A stretch of 64,000 nucleotides of DNA from Neurospora tetrasperma FGSC 2508 (GCF_000213175.1 NW_009799104.1:2601220-2665219), one strand, 5' to 3'. Shown: positions 1-12,424, numbered from the stretch's first letter. Notes: generated from the sequence alone by a model not told the origin. Program-made: numbers and translations.

Positions 1-730
1 CGGGACCAGATGGGCTGCCAACCGGAATGGGTGCAGGCGCCGTCTTACTCATCACAGGGCCGGCAGCACCGGGCATGGACCGGGGCGAAGTTTCGGGAGA
101 GATGGAGGGAAATGATCCGGGCCGCTGTGGCAGGGCTGCGGAGTTCGCATTGCCGCTGGGTGCAGACATATCGAACGTAACCTCAGCCGGCTCCGGGGTG
201 GCGGCTCTGACGGTGGCGGCAGGGCGGGCGGCGGGGCGGAAATTATCATTACCGCTGCCGCTGCTGCTGCCGTTGTCGGTGGGGGTGAATGTGGTTGTGG
301 CTGTGGCTGTGAATGAAGGTGAAGGTGAGGGTGAGGGTGAGGGGGAGGGGGAGGGCGAGGGTGCTAGTGAGAGTGAGGAGAAGCTAGCTGGCATTTTGGC
401 CAGAGCAAGCACAGGGGCGGACTCGACAGCAAAAGGGAGGGTCGTGGCCTTGACCGCGGCCTTGACCGTGATCGTGGCCGAGTCCTGCGCTGTGTTCTGA
501 ACCGAGCGGTCAGGTACCGAAAGCGGCGCGGTGACTCCGCCGTCTCGGGAGAATGCTGAAGCGTCCGCAAGGACAGGGACGGAGGTGCGATCATGGCTAG
601 AGGTACGGTTGCGGTCACGGTCACTGGGGCCCTGTAGGCCGGGACTTGGTTGGCTCCCTACACCTCTGTCACCACGACCGCTACCGCTGCCTCCAGCACT
701 TCCCAGCACAACCGGGTGCCTCCCTTCCAT
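1..730 (-). CDS. Pro/Ser-rich low-complexity protein, 3' part outside the window
   Basis: A minus-strand reading frame is open from an ATG at 728-730 to the left window edge, about 243 codons. An in-frame TGA lies just upstream near 782. The protein is disordered in character: a Gly/Ser-rich start (GSAGGSGSGRGDRG), a charged/Ser stretch, a Ser-Pro repeat of about eight SP units near 310-365, then a Thr/Ser/Ala/Pro-rich segment with SISPETSPRSMPG. The composition is typical of long unstructured parts of fungal regulatory or scaffold proteins, but I recognise no domain and assign no function. The true start could lie in an upstream exon, and the C terminus is missing. The plus-strand frame with a Gly-Glu repeat over the same bases is the antisense reading of the SP repeat. 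Confidence 0.55.
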   Translation of the reverse strand, partial: MEGRHPVVLGSAGGSGSGRGDRGVGSQPSPGLQGPSDRDRNRTSSHDRTSVPVLADASAFSRDGGVTAPLSVPDRSVQNTAQDSATITVKAAVKATTLPFAVESAPVLALAKMPASFSSLSLAPSPSPSPSPSPSPSPSFTATATTTFTPTDNGSSSGSGNDNFRPAARPAATVRAATPEPAEVTFDMSAPSGNANSAALPQRPGSFPSISPETSPRSMPGAAGPVMSKTAPAPIPVGSPSGP

Positions 731-1601
731 TGCTGCCGCAACCGTGGTCCCACGAGCAAGTCCTGGCCGGGAGACTTGTGTTCAATGCAGAAACGAAGGG
801 GAATGCGACGTCGCAAACCATCTGGAAATAGGACAACAGCGCCGGCCTCGTCTTGCTCCGCTGTTCAGGCTGGAGCCCCTCGAGGATGGGACTTGGAGAC
901 GTCGACAGCGACGTCGGCGGCGAGTATCGTATCGATGGACCGCAGGTAGACACACCTCAGGGCCAGACGAATGCAGGTTGGCAATGCATCATACCATGTA
1001 TCCAATATGGCAGAGCCGCTCTCCTGCGTGGAATCTGACCTGAATCCTGCCCGCCTTGGACCCTTCCAGAGGTATTCTCGTCGGCCCAGGCGAGCCAGGG
1101 TACTGAAGCTTTTTTTGGGGGGGGGGGGGAGGGGGGGTGGTGTGGGGGTTTAGGGGCACAGCAGGACGGGGTTAGGCGGGTATGTACACATACTGGGCAA
1201 TACAGAACTAGGGACGAGCCTAGCTGCCTAGGTACCTAGGTACGGCACTACGTCTCCACCCTTGGCAGCAGTGACGAGGTCCACCCCAGCAACGTCATGA
1301 ATGACACCAAGTCCAAACTCGAGATGAGAATCTGGTGTTGATTGCATGGGCAATGGAGTCGGCAAATATGGATGGTAGATATGGCAGCCGTACAACAAAC
1401 CATAACACGGCTTTGGGAGGCATATAGTAGACAAGGTCGGTTTAGATGGAGATCGCTCGCTACCTCAGCAGCATAAACTTTGTCCACTGTGCACCAACTA
1501 TGCACCATAACAGCCAACAACATGGTACAGTGAGGACGGGGAACCGAAACAAAGTATAGGTAGTATTACCAACAGTCCCAGCCGTTCCAACATGAGTCAA
1601 C
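731..1601. other. Intergenic region upstream of the partial gene
   Basis: No convincing gene is visible. The stretch holds a T7 run followed directly by G13, A, G7 at 1110-1137. It also holds a perfect 14-bp palindrome CCTAGGTACCTAGG at 1227-1240. The small frames here share no family features. The region should contain the promoter of the partial gene and the 3' flank of the phosphoesterase gene. Confidence 0.5.
1117..1137. repeat. Poly-G run
   Basis: Thirteen G residues (1117-1129), one A, then seven more G, preceded by a T run. The length of such runs is prone to sequencing error. Confidence 0.8.
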
Positions 1602-2689
1602 TTAGAATCCTTCTCCTGCCATGATGGTGCGACCACCTCCATACCATAGCGTGCCGTCCCGCACTTCAAGCCCCTTCTCCTGACCGACAATCCACTCGCC
1701 CATGAACTCGCCGTCGACAGCGTCCCACACTTGGGTCTCCAGCCATTCATTGATCTCTTCAATCCCCCGAATCCAGCTTTGCCGCGCCAGAGGTGTTGCG
1801 TGATCCTCTTGGTCGAGAAATCGCCCGAGCGTGATATGAGCGCTAGGAACCACGTACCTCGACCTGACCTCAACCCCGGTCTTCTTCACTGCCTCGAACA
1901 GGTCTCTGCGGAGATGGTGGTACGTGTACCCGTCATGCTCCTCGGCTGCCGGGACGAACGACACGGCAATGGCCGAGAGATCATAGGATATCATGGGTCT
2001 CACCAACCGGACCCGATGCAGAAACGTCAGGTTCGTCAACAGCGGTATCGCCGGTCGTATCGACGACAAAAGGCTCGCAATTTCGTCCGAGGTCTGCGAG
2101 TGCGCCAGCTCAAGTGTCGTCATGTGCATACGGTGTGTAGGCATGAGCCATAAATCTAGGTCGCACCCCATCAGTCATTCCACGATACGCGCAGACCCGG
2201 GGCAAGCAGCAAGGGAGAGTGGCTGACGCACTAGGAGCCGCCTTCTGGAGAAGGGTTTGCAAATGGGAAGCCAGTTTCAAAATGTGCTCTGGTGGTCTTG
2301 CCCAGACGACAAGACAGTGTCGTGGGTCTCGGAATCCAGGCTGGACCGACGGTCTTTCGAGCCGAAATAATACAGGGTCGACAATCAGCTCCTTGAAGTC
2401 GGCTGACAAGAACTGCTGTTCTTGTTGGAGGTTCCGTGTCAGTCGATGACTGGCATACAACGATTGTATCTCGGCCTGGACGTTGAGCGCTGAGCGGTGA
2501 GTAGAGCTTCAAACACCCGCAACTTTTCGCCCTGGCATGGAGGGAGAGAGCATCAACCGAGGCACCTACGGGATGGTCATTGCAAATTTGTATGAGGGCA
2601 TCGTATGGGTTCTCTCCTGGTCTGATCTTGACACCAGAGAGGTGTTCCAGCTTGCTTATTGCATCGACTGATTCGATCACGGGCTTCAT
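1602..2689 (-). CDS. 2H-superfamily phosphoesterase (2'-5' RNA ligase / cyclic phosphodiesterase-like), three exons
   Basis: Spliced as complement of 1602-2155, 2232-2475 and 2570-2689. This gives 918 nt and 305 residues with phase kept at both junctions. Intron 1 (2476-2569, 94 bp) is GTAGGT...CCAG. Intron 2 (2156-2231, 76 bp) is GTGCGT...CTAG and carries a TGACTGA branch-like site. The two H-x-T motifs of the 2H fold are present: HMTTLEL at about residue 132 and HITLGRF at about residue 228. Known members hydrolyse or form 2',5' or cyclic phosphate bonds in RNA or nucleotides; the substrate here cannot be told. The N-terminal 120 residues (SLYASHRLTRN, WARPPEHILKLASHLQ) look like the usual fungal extension. 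There is no signal peptide or membrane segment. The gene is tandem with the ureidoglycolate lyase gene upstream, 577 bp apart, so independently transcribed. Confidence 0.85.
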
Positions 2690-3266
2690 TGTGTGTTTGC
2701 TAGGACGAAAGGGGCCGAAGCAGATGACGAATGCAGGTTTTTTTCCAGCCGAGTGCCCAAACTGCACGGTGAGTAGGTGTGTAATGTTGAACCTGTGCCG
2801 GCCCTTTTGTTTAGTGGTCGGTACTGCTTGATTGACTGAAAGGACAACATATGTCATAAACGGTCGATACAGTACTATTGGGCACTCCTTCCAAAACCTA
2901 GGTATCTTCAGCTTTACAAACCCTTTTTAGTACACCAAGGTAGATCATTCGTAAATACTACAACACCAAGTACCATCCGCGAAACACCGAGACACTTGAT
3001 TACTACCTCTACTTACTAATACCCCACCAATTCCATGCATTCAAACTCCCATTTAAAAGGATCAAGTGGGCAGGCTGAGTGAATGAGACTATTGTGCATA
3101 AGGCTGGTGGTGATTATCAGCCGCCACATGGGCCGTCCAACACCGAACTCCGGACAGCAGGTCAAGTCAAGCAAGCCATGCCACAATGATTGCACTGGCC
3201 GCCGGCCTGCTAGTTGCATGTAACCATCAAGGCAATGGTGTTCCCACACAGCAATGCGCTCTTTAA
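2690..3266. other. Intergenic region between two tandem minus-strand genes
   Basis: No gene is seen. It must hold the phosphoesterase promoter (right of 2689) and the 3' end of the lyase gene. A CCTAGGTA octamer at 2897-2904 repeats the half-unit of the palindrome at 1227-1240. Confidence 0.5.
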
Positions 3267-4037
3267 TTACAGTTTACTCGCTCTCGATTGAGGTTGAAGG
3301 CGGATCGTGACAGTGGACGGACCAAACAAAACCTCTTGACAGTCTTCCACGGAGACCTCGTTGGCGAACTGGAAAACGAAGAAATCAATCGCCTTGTCAG
3401 CTGGGCCAAGGGCCACCATTGGGGAGTGCCACGTGCCTGCCCCGTAGGTTACAGCCTGGTCCGTAGTGGCGATGAAAGCACGGAGGCCCTTTAGGTCGGG
3501 TAGCCCTCGACCCGGCAACTCTCGATTAGCGATCGTGCCAGGAGGCCGCGAGGAGGGAACTGGCAGCTGTTGGTCTTGGGCACTCGGCGAGAGGCTTGGG
3601 GCGACAACGACCAAGTATCGACTTTGTGGATCGGCACGGAGTGGGACAAATGTTTGACTGGTAAACGGATGGCGCTCGAGGACGGTGACCGGGAAGACTT
3701 CCCGCTCGACCCCGGCTTCGAGTCGCCGAGGGAGCGCCCGTGATGCACACGTAAACATGTTGGAAACGGCCACTCCGGTTCGGCCGCTCGGTGCCTGGTC
3801 GTAGAGGTTTTCTATCCGTGAAACGTGCTGGTACTTGATTGCCGTCCCCTGGTTGGCGACAATGGCATCGAAGGGCATGCCTGCCGTGTCGTTGGCCTTT
3901 GCGGCCATGGCAGGGTGGAGGTTGGGTTGTGGATTGGCAACCGCATCACCAAATGGCTTAAACGCTTCCAGTTCAAGCGGTACCGCATCAACCACCATGT
4001 CCAGTCCGTTTAGTCTTATCTTGATGGGGGTAGCCAT
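3267..4037 (-). CDS. DAL3: Ureidoglycolate lyase
   Basis: A 256-residue intronless frame. The family enzyme splits ureidoglycolate into glyoxylate and urea, the last carbon-nitrogen step of allantoin (purine) breakdown. Family hallmarks visible are the block RHPFTSQTFVPL (about residues 122-133), the block GAGTWHSPMVAL (about 199-210, with its conserved His) and the following FFVFQFANEVSVEDCQEV. The length fits fungal members. The start ATG at 4037 is the first in frame and gives the usual N terminus with KIRLNGL. No targeting signal is visible, so it is probably cytosolic. A single HGATAR-type GATA site lies 63 bp upstream, and a three-unit tandem repeat lies 140-225 bp upstream. Nothing else of the allantoin pathway is in the window. 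It is the last gene before the RIP-mutated block starting near 4.3 kb. Confidence 0.9.
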   Translation of the reverse strand: MATPIKIRLNGLDMVVDAVPLELEAFKPFGDAVANPQPNLHPAMAAKANDTAGMPFDAIVANQGTAIKYQHVSRIENLYDQAPSGRTGVAVSNMFTCASRALPRRLEAGVEREVFPVTVLERHPFTSQTFVPLRADPQSRYLVVVAPSLSPSAQDQQLPVPSSRPPGTIANRELPGRGLPDLKGLRAFIATTDQAVTYGAGTWHSPMVALGPADKAIDFFVFQFANEVSVEDCQEVLFGPSTVTIRLQPQSRASKL

Positions 4038-4099
4038 TGCTTAGTCGTGAACAGCTGTACCCCTTTTGTTGTTGTGAGGACGTCGTCCTTTGACAGGAG

Positions 4100-4105
4100 A
4101 GATAG
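4100..4105 (+). promoter_or_regulatory. GATA-factor site upstream of the lyase gene
   Basis: AGATAG matches the HGATAR consensus bound by fungal nitrogen-regulatory GATA factors (AreA/NIT2 type) and lies 63 bp upstream of the lyase start. Genes of purine catabolism are commonly under such control. A single 6-bp match is weak evidence. Confidence 0.3.
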
Positions 4106-4176
4106 AGGCAAGGCGATCTGATTCCGTCTGAACAGCACTAGTGTTCGGGGCGGCAAGCCGCGGCCCTTCCGTATGG

Positions 4177-4261
4177 GTGCAAGGCTGGATTCTGGGTTGT
4201 TACGTGCAGAGCTGGATTCTGGGATGTGGCCCGTGTAGAGCTGGATTCTAGGTTGTAGCCC
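4177..4261. repeat. Three tandem copies of a ~29-bp unit
   Basis: Three imperfect units start at 4177, 4204 and 4233. Each carries the core GCTGGATTCT followed by GGGTTGT, GGGATGT or AGGTTGT and, in the last two, GGCCCGT or AGCCCGT. The array sits in the lyase upstream region right beside the AT-rich block. Confidence 0.8.
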
Positions 4262-4289
4262 GTGCACACACACTCCACACACAAACGAA

Positions 4290-7200
4290 TATAGCTAAAA
4301 TGATCCAAACTACTTTCAAATCCTTTTATTTTACAATATAACTACTACTAACTACTACCTCTCCTAATCTTTAAAAATCCTATACACCTTTACTAATTCG
4401 AATCTACCCTATATGTACTTATTATTAATATAGTAAGTACATTCTAAATACGCGCGTAATTTTTCTTAGTATATTGATACACCTTTCCAATAGTTCTTAC
4501 TTTAATATTATAATACCCTTTAAACTTAAGGTTCGTAATACGATTAAAAAAAAATGACTAAGTAGTATTTACTACTCCTATTAGTATAGAGTCTAAAAAT
4601 ATTAAAGAATCTTATATAAACCTGCCGCTCTCTATATAGGATTTCTTTATTATTATATAAGAATTTACTAGTCCTACTATAATTCTCTCTAACCCTATCC
4701 TACCTGTAGTATAATCGGTAAATAATTGTATAAAGGTATTGAAAGACTATAAATTATATAATATTAAGATCGCTGGGATGGATATTATCTACGATACTCA
4801 TAAATAGTAAGAGGGTAAAAGAATAAGCTGGAGTATTACTAAGCTTTTAAATATATTTATAAATAATTACTGTATACTCCTTTTAAATATTTTTATTTCC
4901 GTAAGGCTAACCCTTCTACCCTATAAGCTATACGTAATTTTATATTTAGAAGTTCAGCCCTTAGTATTTAGAGTATTAAAATTATATTCAATTATAATCT
5001 CTATATTAAAACATAATTAATTATAGTTGTAGGTTATAAAATTCCGTACAGTACTTGTACGTTGCGTAGAACTTTTAAAAAGTGCTATAGAATAAATAAT
5101 ATTACTTTAAAAATATATAATAATTACTATTATAATGGCAGGGGTATATAATATCCGAATGATATTAAGTATACACCTTCTACGACCTCCTGCAACTCTA
5201 GAAAGTATATTATAAATGGTGAAAAGGTTATGGAAAGCCCGGCCGCGGCTAAAAAAGTACATTTAAATAGTACTAGTAAAGTTTATTCTACCTTTACTAT
5301 ATAAATAGCTACTATTCTAACTACCCTATAAATATCCTTTATATATTTTTCTATATAATTAAAACTAGCACTCCCTTCTATAATTACCTTTAGTATAGTA
5401 TTATATTCGCTCTTATAAAGATACTATACGGGTTCCTAGCCCCCCCCCCCCCCTCCCCTCCACCCTATTCCGAGAATAATAAATAGGATATAATTTAATA
5501 TTATAACTAATCAATTTTTAGTTATAGCTACTACCTTTAAAACTACTATAAATGTAAAAAGGGCGCTAGAGAAATCTTGGTGGATATAAAGGTTAGATTA
5601 TAGAAAGTATATAGAATTTATAGAAAGTATATAGAATTTCTAGTTTGTAGTTAGAAATAATCAGAGTATCTACCTTTATATAATAGATTTATTAATTACA
5701 GTTACTTTCTTACTCTATATATCTACCTATAAATATAATATAATATACAAATAATCGATTGAGAAAAGACTAATATATATATAAATAATAATAAGGTAGT
5801 CTACTCGTACTATTGGAAACGTCTTACTGGACTGTACCCCACCTTTTTCCCCACGTCTAACTCAACCCTACACACCCACTACCAACCCGCACTAGTCCCG
5901 CTCGTACCGTACCTGCCAAACTCCCAAATTTCAACCTATTATACCTATTGTACTATAGTTAGTAGCTACCTCAATCAATCCACTACATCGCGCATCGCTA
6001 TTATTGATAGTATAGATTAGTACATTACTTTTTAATATATTTTCCTAGCTAACTGTAATGTAGATAGCCGATGCTGTGACTCAATACGTATACAACCGTA
6101 GTGGCGCGGATTGAATATAATAGAATAATTATTCAATCAAATTATACAATTGAATTACTTAATTAGATATAATATACGACTACACCGCTAAATACTTTAT
6201 AAAGTGCGCTATAATAGAGTATAAGTTTGGACCGTTATATACTAGGTTATGAAAGAATGTAATACCTAGATTTTGTAGGGATTCTAAGCGAAATTTTCGA
6301 AAGAATACTTCTACTAGTTAGGAGTAGGTAGAGTATAGTCCGGTAAGACCTTTTAAATAGTACGAGTAGACTACCTTATAGTAATAAAGAAGGATATAAG
6401 GCTGAATATAAAGTAAGAATAAGTATAAAGTATAAATATAATGTAAAATTAAATATAAAATAAAATTATTAAAAAGTATAAATATAAAAAAAAAATAGAC
6501 AAGAGTATATAAAGACCCGTATACTAATACTTCTAACTACACTATATTATATAGAAACTTATCCTCCTTAGTCTAAGCTTTATATAAAAGTATCAAAACG
6601 TACTATAGTACAATAACCCTACTTATAACTACGTAAAACTACCTATAACTAAAAATATAATTCTATAAATTAATACTTATGTAGTAAAAGAACTAACCCT
6701 AACTCTTATTCATAATTCTAAAGAAGCAAAGATATATTAGAAACTATGTACGCTTTAACCTATATATTTATTCGTTATTCTTAATTACTAATATAATATA
6801 AGGAGTTATCTTTAACTCGCCTACAAAGGATCCTCCTAAAGTCCTTCCCATAATTACTTATTTACCTATTTTAATTATTACTAATATAATACTATTATAT
6901 ATACTACATTTAAAGTATAAATTATATAAAAATAGAACAGGCACACCTTTCTATAAAGTAAGCTTACTAAGCTGGAATTTAACAAACTGTAAGTGGATAG
7001 TAGAGCGATACGCGGGTATTAGCCACTATATATATATTAAAGTTCTACAAAGAAAGAAAGGAGAAAACGCTACCCTCTAGGTGGGTTAGGTACTAGAGTT
7101 TAAATAGCCGTGCGCTCTAGTAGTAGTGCCTTGTAGCCTAAGGTAGTAAGAGAATTAGTCTCTTATAATAAACGTTCAACCTTAGTTAGCCTCTATCCAC

Positions 7201-7533
7201 TTCCCCGCCACCCCGTGGCGCAGTCGTTTTGGACCCACAGGGCCAAATAGTATAATATTAGAATTATATCTATATACAGCTTAGACGAAAGTGCTTAATG
7301 TGTGTAAGAAATATCCTATCTTAATACTAACACTCGATAATTACCTTTCTACAAAAACTACAATTTCAATTAAATAAAGTGTTTAAGGATAGTACAAATA
7401 GTATATTTATTTCTTTAAATTTGTATTTATATTTCTATAACGTCTTTATTACTTACTACTACTATAGGGGTAACTTTTATTATATACAGAATTATATCTC
7501 GAAAGATTATATACTCTTTTTTTTATAACCTTA
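4290..7533. other. RIP-mutated AT-rich repeat block
   Basis: Composition changes abruptly near 4300 to AT-rich sequence with almost no CpA/TpG and very many TpA steps. Stops are dense in all frames and no gene is recognisable. Contents noted are a 14-C run at 5440-5453, a 20-bp unit repeated in tandem at 5601-5639, the TIR element at 5794-6376 (separate entry), and a short less-AT-rich stretch at about 7000-7240. No LTR pair or identifiable coding remnant was found. Confidence 0.6.
5794..6376. mobile_element. 583-bp TIR element (MITE) with TA target duplication
   Basis: The ends are inverted repeats of about 45 bp: AGGTAGTCTACTCGTAC on the left and GTACGAGTAGACTACCT on the right. Similarity continues inward (ACTGGACTGTAC against GTATAGTCCGGT). 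TA flanks both ends (5792-5793, 6377-6378), as expected for Tc1/mariner-class movement. A patch at about 5820-5960 keeps normal CpA-containing sequence, while the rest looks RIP-mutated. No coding capacity. Differences between arms are mostly transitions. Confidence 0.7.
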
Positions 7534-7538
7534 TATTA

Positions 7539-7992
7539 TGTTAGGATGTAAGGAAAAGGTAGGTTGAGGTAACTATAATCGCGGCTATGTATAGAGGACG
7601 TTAAGCTAGGAATTAATTCAAAACTATATTAATAGCTACCGATTATAATAAAGGACGCCTATTCGGACTACTTTTATATTTATATAAATTCTACTCCGAT
7701 ATAGCTGGTAATTATAGAGTTCCCGATTAGCGTACCGCTACAATACAGCGCTGGAGCGTCCCCTTTATAACTTTATCTTATTGAATATCCTAATATTCCT
7801 AAGTTCGAAGTTAGTAAGGCGAGAGGAGGTATCGGTCGTTTTAATACTCTTAAATAAGAGTTTAATAAAACGATAGAGAATATTAATATTATAGTATTAT
7901 AGTATTTTATCCCTAGCGGTCCCGAATTTCCTTTTATACTTATACCAGCCAGTTCCCGGTGCCTAAGGCGGTAGTCCTTTAGTATCCTAATA
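7539..7992 (-). repeat. 3' LTR of the left Gypsy element
   Basis: 454 bp, starts TGTTAGGATGTAAGG and aligns along its length with 15540-15993. It is the more heavily mutated copy (CCAGCCAGTTCCCGG here against CCGGCCGGTTCCCGG in the partner). Confidence 0.88.
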
Positions 7993-10900
7993 TAACCCCC
8001 CCCCTTATAAGTTCTATCTCCGGAATTTTTAATTCTTTATTCTAATTCTTAGCGTTAATACCTTTTTTCTTTACAATACTCTTTACTTTATTCTTTAAAA
8101 CTCTTACGCCTTTAATATACCTACGCCTCTTAACCGTTTACTAATATTTTTAGATTATTAAGTCTCTCCCTCCGATTATTTTACTTCTTTTTTTTCTCTA
8201 GGCCTAATTCTATTATTATACTTTCTATCCGAACTTTACTTTTATAATATATAATATTTACTTCCGATTATATATTTTCCTTCTACCTCTTTCCTTCCTA
8301 CCTTCTAATATTTATAATTATTACTCATTTATTCTATTTTCCTTTCCTTACTATTTGTATTTACCTCCCCTCCTTTTTTTTATTCTTTTTTATTTAATTA
8401 TTCTATTATTTACAATTTCTTTTACCCTACTTTGCTTTATATTCGTTTACTCTAATTTGTATTTATATAAGGACTTTTTTTATTATTTATATAATATTCT
8501 CTTCCTCCTCCCTTCTTTATTCCTCTTTCTTCTTCCTTATAATTCTACTTTTATAATTATATTTATTAATTCTTCCCCCGACGAATTTATTAACTTTTCC
8601 CCCCTATTTAATTCTAAGGTTACTTCGGCTATCCCCTCCTCTTTACTAAAGCCGGCCCCTACTATAGATATACGTATTTTTATAACTATCCTACGTACGA
8701 ACTATTATTTTACCCTCAAGCCTAATTGGTATACTTTTCTTTCTCTTCTATTTTTCTTTTATTATACTACTCTACCCTCTTATACTTTTTATTAATTTTG
8801 TATAGCGAAGTCCGCCCTTTGGCCTATATAGGGTATAATATTATTCTAATTCAAATATTCGTAGATATCGGCCTTTATAATTTAAATAAAGTTATTTAAT
8901 TAATTACTTTATATATTTATTAAATTAAGGGTTAATCTTTTTTTTATTATCTTTTATTTCCCTCTTTATTAATACCCTTTAGAATTTATTAAGAAATTGT
9001 AGTATATTTTAATATAAGGTAAATATATATTGGAAGTCCTTTATAGTATATATAACCTTCGGAATACTTTATAGGTTATAGCGGCCGAGGTTATAACTCT
9101 TATTAACGCTAGTACCCTTTTATTTACTATTATTTTATAGTACTTATATTAGTACGTATCCTTTTTCTAGAATATAATATAAATGCGCTTAGTAACCGAC
9201 GGTCTTTATACAATTTTGTTTAGTATACTCCGCGCTAACTATTTTAGTATTGAATAGTATTAAGGTTTTAGTTATTATACTATTAATAATATTAATAATA
9301 ATAGCGGTCCGGTAGCTACTAATAGCAATCCTTTCGGTAGTAATAATAGTTTTCTAATAAATATTTTAGTATAGAATTCCCCTATTTACGTTACCCCTCC
9401 TATTAATTATAGTTAAGGCTTGTAGTACTTTATTATTAATAGAAAATTAGAGGCTATAGATATAAAATTAAATGAATTATTAGTGCTCGTTCGGGAGGAT
9501 TATAAAAAGTAAATAGTATATAGTAGTATTAGTTAATAATATCGATAAGTGCGGTAGTGCGTAGAAGTATTCCTTTTAAATAGGTTTTAATCCTATATTA
9601 ATTATAATTAGTACCGCCGAAGAACTTTTTATTTTGGAGGTAATAATAGAGAATATAAATTATACTTTTCTTAGTACTTTATTAATTTTCTATAATAATT
9701 TTAATTTATTTTCTTGCGTTATTATTTCGGTATATTACCCTTTTTTCTATTATCCCTCCTATACTTTCTTATATCCCTTCCCTCTTAATTTCTAATTTAC
9801 AATTGCATTTTATATTTCTATTTTACATTTTACGTTTATATTTTACATCTTTATTCTGTATTTTACATCTATATTTTACATTTTACGTCTTTATTTTATA
9901 TTTTATATTTATATTATACGTTCTTAGCTTACGTTTTTATTTTGTATTTTTAAAAGCCGAATATTTATTATTTTCTTACTTTTATCTAATTAATTTTTAT
10001 CAATTTAATATTCGGCCTACTTTAGTCTCTCCGCTATTGCGCTTTTTTTATTTTATAGTCTTTGAGAAGACTCGGATAGTTTATGTTTTTTCGTAGAACC
10101 TATAAATTTTTATCGTTCGAATACTCCTTCTATTTAATTTAGAATTAATATTAGCAGCCGGACCCTCGATATCTTATAGTTAATTTAACTTCGTATCAAA
10201 TATTGTCTTTTTCAATACTTATAATTTCTTTTTATAGTATAGCTATAGTTAGGTTATTATAATATAATTCTAGTAAGGTAATTGGGAATATTAAATAGAT
10301 TCGGTATTGCGCCGGGAGTACGAATTAGTACGCTATCTTCTTATTTTTAATAAGTTTAGTAATTTAGAATAGTTTTAAAAACTTATTAATTAATTTGGCG
10401 CTCGGGTATTATTATTTAATATATTTCGTATTAAGTAAAATTTAATTCCCTATATTGAATTCCTTTAGTTTCCGGGCTTTATTATATTATTTTACGTATT
10501 TTTAATCAATAATTCCTAAGGCTTTAATAATTTCTACCCGACTTCAAGGTAATTTTGTAATTTGGTTAGTAATTATTATAAGGAGTATTATTTTTCGCCC
10601 TTAATTTGGGTTTGTAGGCCCCTATAAATAATACCCAAAGAGTAATTCCAATAGGGATTTTCTAATAATAATATAGAAATAGTAATTATATATTTATGGG
10701 TTAGTATAAATTTTTCGGCCTAATTAGTTTGTTCTATTTTATACAAAATTTAGAAATATAATTCAAGTTTTAATTTTGCCTTTCCGTTTACTTATTTATT
10801 TAGGGGTATTAAATTATATTAAAACGCCTACGGATATCTAAGAATTTATAGTATATATTCTAAAATTAATTAGTAAAAAATTATTTTTATTTAAAACGAT

Positions 10901-12424
10901 AGAGTTTGGGAGGTTAAATTATTAAAAAATATCCTATTAAAAGAGGAAGGCGAATTGCTGAGTATTAATTGTCTTTTAGGTAGGAATATATAAAGTATAT
11001 TTAGTAAAATGGTAAATATTAATTAAAATTATATTGTAAATTTAGTTAAATATAGGGTTGAATAATTTTAGTAAATTGGTAATAAAGTTATATAAAATAC
11101 TTTACTAGAGAATTGTAAGAATAGGTAGCGATTTTAGAAGGTTATAAGGTTAATAGTTAAACGGTTTAATTTTCTAATATATTAGGTATTTACGAATATA
11201 AGCTTCGATATTAATTGTAATAGTAGGCTAATAATAGAATTAATTAATTTACTTTAGTATTTTTTTTAACTTGGGTATTTAGTTATTATATTATTATAAT
11301 AAACGTAGAATAACTCGGCTCATATACGTTCTAGAATATAAATTTAATAGTAGTATTATAGAGTTCCGTCCTCCTCTACTTTCTAATTCTTTATTCGCTT
11401 TTATTCTTCTCCGTCCTTCTATAATTTTCTAATAACAAATAGATCTTCCTTCTACGCCTCTAATTATTATTATTCTATTAATAGTAAGTACTTATTATCC
11501 TTCTATACCCTTACTACTACTATATATACGCTTATTTTTCTTATAATTACCTCTTTCGTTTCCTTTTTTATATTAGTAGCGGCTTTACTTACAAATTTTA
11601 CCTTCTTTATTAATACCCCTTCCTTCCTATTCTTTCCTTCCGTTTTCAGCCGTTTCTTCTACCCTTTATATAATTTGTTTTCTTCCTTTTCTAATTCCTA
11701 ATTTACTTCCTCCTCAATATTATCCTACTACTATTCCTATTCTTCTATTACTATTTTCTAATTTTCTTTTCCGATTAAAATTACCCTTTTTATTAGCATT
11801 TTTACTTTTCAGCCGTTCTTTATTACCCATTTCTTCGCTTTACCCCCTTTTATAATTTTAATTAATAAATATTCGCCTCCTTTCTCTAATTCTACTCCTT
11901 ATAATTATAGTTTCTTTAATAGCCCGTCCATTAGATTTAACTTTCCTAATTAATATTTTATTCCGAAATCATATACTATTAATTTTAATACTTACCGATT
12001 TTACTTTATATTCGCCCGCGCCTTCTCTCAAAAATATTATAAATTAAAATAATTTATAATTATTAAAACCAGTTTATTTATATATAAAAAATATTGCCTT
12101 TATACTTTTAACGCCCTTATAATTACTAATAATTTCTTATTTCTAACCCTATACCTCGTTTCCTCTAGCGATTTCTTCTTCGAAAAGAATACGATTAAAT
12201 ATTATTTATTATTATATAATTATATAAAAACCGCCCTAATTGTAAAGTCTAATACGTGTATTTTTATTCAGATTTTTAATACCGAATCGAAGTAATATAG
12301 TATTAGTATTTCTTAAAATAATTGCTTTAATTTTGTAAATGCCTTTTCCGCTTCCTTTATTAATTCGAATATTCTTTATTTATCCCCTTTCAATAGTTTT
12401 ATTAAAGGTATAGTTACTTTCGAA

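Noticed and set aside
27-500. Plus-strand frame with Gly-Glu repeats
   Set aside because: It is the antisense reading of the Ser-Pro repeat of the minus-strand frame, which has the more natural protein composition.
681-953. Minus-strand frame as a 5' exon of the partial gene
   Set aside because: The only nearby GT...AG pair tried (about 44 bp, ending CACAAG) does not keep the reading frame.
8355-8795. 146-codon frame rich in Phe/Leu/Tyr
   Set aside because: Composition artefact of T-rich RIP-mutated DNA inside the left Gypsy element, on the strand opposite to its genes.
9803-10096. 97-codon hydrophobic frame
   Set aside because: Low-complexity T/A-rich sequence inside the same dead element.
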